Positions 4,640 to 6,461 of a DNA stretch of 6,461 bases are shown here, in pieces. This DNA comes from an uncultured bacterium (GTDB taxonomy: Bacteria > Planctomycetota > UBA8108): NCBI GenBank assembly GCA_913050545.1, contig CAJWZY010000132.1, positions 1 to 6,461 of the forward strand, read 5' to 3'. Position numbers and translations under genes: made by a program. The notes below the pieces were generated by a model that saw only the letters and a list, made by a program, of their open reading frames with translations, did no database searches and was not told where the DNA came from. Numbering within the stretch: position 1 is the stretch's first letter; every line of letters starts with the position of its first letter.

Positions 4640-6331
4640 ATGCCCAAGAGAACACCCAAACAGATCGCCTTCGACCTGGAAGCCCAGATGGCTGCCAAGG
4701 AGGGCGTAGAAAAATTGTCCCGCGCGGTGAAGTCGACATTGGGGCCTGTTGGCTCCAATGCGGTCATTGATCGCGGCTGGGGAGAGCCGATTATCACCAA
4801 GGATGGAGCGAGCGTTGCCGAGGAGGTCGACCTTGTCGATCCCTACGAAAACATGGCTGCGAAGCTTGTTCGTGAGGCAGCGGAAAAGACCGCCAACGAG
4901 GCGGGAGATGGCTCGACCACCGCAACGCTCCTGGCCGAAAGTATTTTCAAAAAGGGCCTGCAGAATGTCATCGCGGGGATGAGCCCGATGATTCTTTCGC
5001 GTGGGATCCGGATGGCAGTCGACAGTGCCCTCGGGAGCCTGAAGGAATTGTCGACCCCGGTTAAGTCCAAGGACCAGCTTGTTCATCTCGCCACGGTTGC
5101 GGCGAACCAGGACAGCGAAATCGGCCAGACCATCGCCGATGCCTTTGAGTCGGTGGGAGAAGACGGCGTGATCACCATCGAAGAAGGCAAGGAGGTCGAT
5201 ACCCTGGTTGAATCCGTTGAAGGAATGGAATTCGACCGCGGCTATCTCTCCCCGCACTTCATCACTGATGGCGACAAGATGCTCTGCGAGCTCGAAAAGC
5301 CCTATATTCTCATTTTCGAAGAGAAGCTCACCAGGCTGGAAGAGCTTCTGCCCCTGCTGGAAAAGGTCCTCGCGGCCAAGAGATCTCTCCTGGTCGTTGC
5401 TGAGGATGTCGAAGGCGAGGTGCTTTCCGCACTGGTGGTCAACAAGCTCAAGGGAGTGCTTCCCTGTGCGGCGGTCAAGGCTCCGGCCTACGGAGAGCGG
5501 CGCAAGGCCATGCTCCAGGACCTGGCGATTCTTACCGGTGGAAAGGCAATCTTCAAGGACGTCGGGATGAAGCTCGAATCTCTTGAGCTGGCAGATCTCG
5601 GCGAGGCCGGCAAGATTCGCATTACCTCCGAAGACACGATTATCGTCGGCGGTGGCGGCAAGTCCGGCGAGGTGGAGGCAAGGGCCAACGAGATTCGCAG
5701 GGAGCTCGAAGAAACAGAGTCGGAATATGATCAGGAAAAACTCCAGGAGCGCCTGGCCAAGCTGGTCGGCGGAGTCTGCGTGATCCACGTGGGTGCTGCC
5801 ACTGAGAGCGACATGAAGGAGCAGAAGTCCCGCTTCGAGAGTGCGCTGAATGCGACCAGGGCGGGCCAGTCAGAGGGACTCCTCCCCGGCGGTGGAGTCG
5901 GACTCTTCCGGGCCGCGGAGGCTCTCGATGGGCTGGATTCGGATGGTCTTACCTCCGAGGAGCAGGCCGGGCGGGCAGTGATCCGGGCTGCTCTCGAGAC
6001 GCCTATTCGCCAGCTCTGTGAGAATTCGGGTGTAGAGCCAGCCACGATCCTGCGTCAGATTCGCTCGGCGGATAACGTCAATCTTGGCTGCAACCTGGCT
6101 TCAGACAAGGTAAAGGTAGTCGATATGCTGGAGGAGGGCGTGATCGATGCGACCAAGGTCGTGCGTGCCGCCCTGCAGAATGCAGCAAGCGTCGCGACTC
6201 TCCTTCTTACAAGCGACACCATGATTGCCGAGATTCCTCACGATGAAGATGAGGATGACCACCATCACCACCATCACGATGATGGCATGGGCATGGGTGG
6301 CATGGGAGGAATGGGTGGCATGGGAATGTAA
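4640..6331 (+). CDS. groEL: Chaperonin GroEL, divergent, His-rich tail
   Basis: A 563-residue group I chaperonin (E. coli GroEL has 548). Numbering runs 3 ahead of E. coli over the regions checked. The equatorial ATP site keeps TLGP (33-36), TKDG with Asp55 (E. coli Asp52), and AGDGSTTAT with Asp90 (Asp87). The apical domain keeps YLSPHF (202-207), AEDVEGE and a 'KAPAYGERRKAMLQD' segment. PGGGV and 'VIDATKVVRAALQ' mark the return to the equatorial domain. The catalytic Asp398 is replaced by Ser401 (FESALNATRA against VEDALHATRA in E. coli). Tyr203, used in substrate and GroES binding, is His206. The tail has acidic residues, six histidines (541-546) and GGM repeats. AGGAA lies 9 bases before the ATG. 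No groES is adjacent. It may still fold proteins, but slow ATP hydrolysis and a paralogue role are likely inferences. Confidence 0.96.
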   Translation: MPKRTPKQIAFDLEAQMAAKEGVEKLSRAVKSTLGPVGSNAVIDRGWGEPIITKDGASVAEEVDLVDPYENMAAKLVREAAEKTANEAGDGSTTATLLAESIFKKGLQNVIAGMSPMILSRGIRMAVDSALGSLKELSTPVKSKDQLVHLATVAANQDSEIGQTIADAFESVGEDGVITIEEGKEVDTLVESVEGMEFDRGYLSPHFITDGDKMLCELEKPYILIFEEKLTRLEELLPLLEKVLAAKRSLLVVAEDVEGEVLSALVVNKLKGVLPCAAVKAPAYGERRKAMLQDLAILTGGKAIFKDVGMKLESLELADLGEAGKIRITSEDTIIVGGGGKSGEVEARANEIRRELEETESEYDQEKLQERLAKLVGGVCVIHVGAATESDMKEQKSRFESALNATRAGQSEGLLPGGGVGLFRAAEALDGLDSDGLTSEEQAGRAVIRAALETPIRQLCENSGVEPATILRQIRSADNVNLGCNLASDKVKVVDMLEEGVIDATKVVRAALQNAASVATLLLTSDTMIAEIPHDEDEDDHHHHHHDDGMGMGGMGGMGGMGM

Positions 6332-6356
6332 TCCCACTCTTTCTAAACAAAAATTC

Positions 6357-6387
6357 AAAAAGGGCAGTTTTTACTGCCCTTTTTTTT
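6357..6387 (+). terminator. Strong intrinsic terminator after groEL
   Basis: GGGCAGT (6362-6368) pairs perfectly with ACTGCCC (6373-6379) around a TTTT loop. It is preceded by AAAAA and followed by eight T (6380-6387), so the stem can extend by A-T pairs. It lies 25 bases after the groEL stop and ends a monocistronic groEL transcript; the A-tract could make it work on the minus strand as well. Confidence 0.93.
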
Positions 6388-6461
6388 ATCTGAACTAAAA
6401 ATCTTCAATGAACTTTTCAATGAATGCTAAATGAAGTTTTAAGACGATTAGAGAGGGTTTT
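6388..6461. other. AT-rich flank with short direct repeats
   Basis: After the terminator the base composition becomes AT-rich. TTCAATGAA occurs at 6404-6412 and 6416-6424, a 12-base period, with a weaker third unit (ATGAAGTTT) at about 6431-6439. No coding frame is supported before the window ends. It could be the control region of the next gene. Confidence 0.35.

Noticed and set aside
4565..5788. 407-residue minus-strand frame opposite groEL
   Set aside because: It is antisense to a clear groEL and is open only because of the strong codon bias of that gene; no recognisable domain.

Overview
The window (about 60% GC by eye) looks like chromosomal DNA from a Gram-negative-type bacterium, most likely a planctomycete or relative. 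This lineage call is inferred from protein style: a MurC with an 'EACEFxxSFLNL' stretch, a short type II-like MurB with a cysteine at the catalytic serine position, a GroEL standing alone without groES and carrying a His-rich tail, and a very small two-repeat MshEN-like protein. No rRNA, tRNA, mobile element or CRISPR array was seen.

Left part (1-4076, + strand): cell-envelope genes. The 3' end of a proline-rich protein with a C-terminal LysM domain (2-502) is followed by a 333-base gap. This gap holds hairpins, a candidate promoter, a near-palindrome and a possible 46-codon small ORF. Next comes a tight run of murC (836-2248), murB (2254-3141) and an ftsQ-like gene (3144-4076), separated by only 5 and 2 bases. 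MurC and MurB make the UDP-MurNAc-L-Ala and UDP-MurNAc intermediates of peptidoglycan, and the FtsQ-like membrane protein would link this to division. It is a shortened piece of a division and cell wall (dcw) cluster: ddl, ftsA and ftsZ do not follow.

Right part (4077-6461): a hairpin lies between the convergent ends of the ftsQ-like gene and a small minus-strand gene (4111-4326) for a 71-residue MshEN-like protein. A 313-base divergent region follows, with a 9-N11-9 dyad and a possible three-way RNA fold. Then comes a single groEL (4640-6331) ending in a strong intrinsic terminator (6357-6387). Its product has Ser401 where the family has the catalytic aspartate (E. coli Asp398), and a native six-histidine run in the C-terminal tail, so it may be a specialised paralogue rather than the housekeeping chaperonin.

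The points most worth checking are the altered chaperonin, and the 20-bp palindrome inside the LysM gene whose degenerate copy sits just after the candidate murC promoter and at the start of the small ORF.
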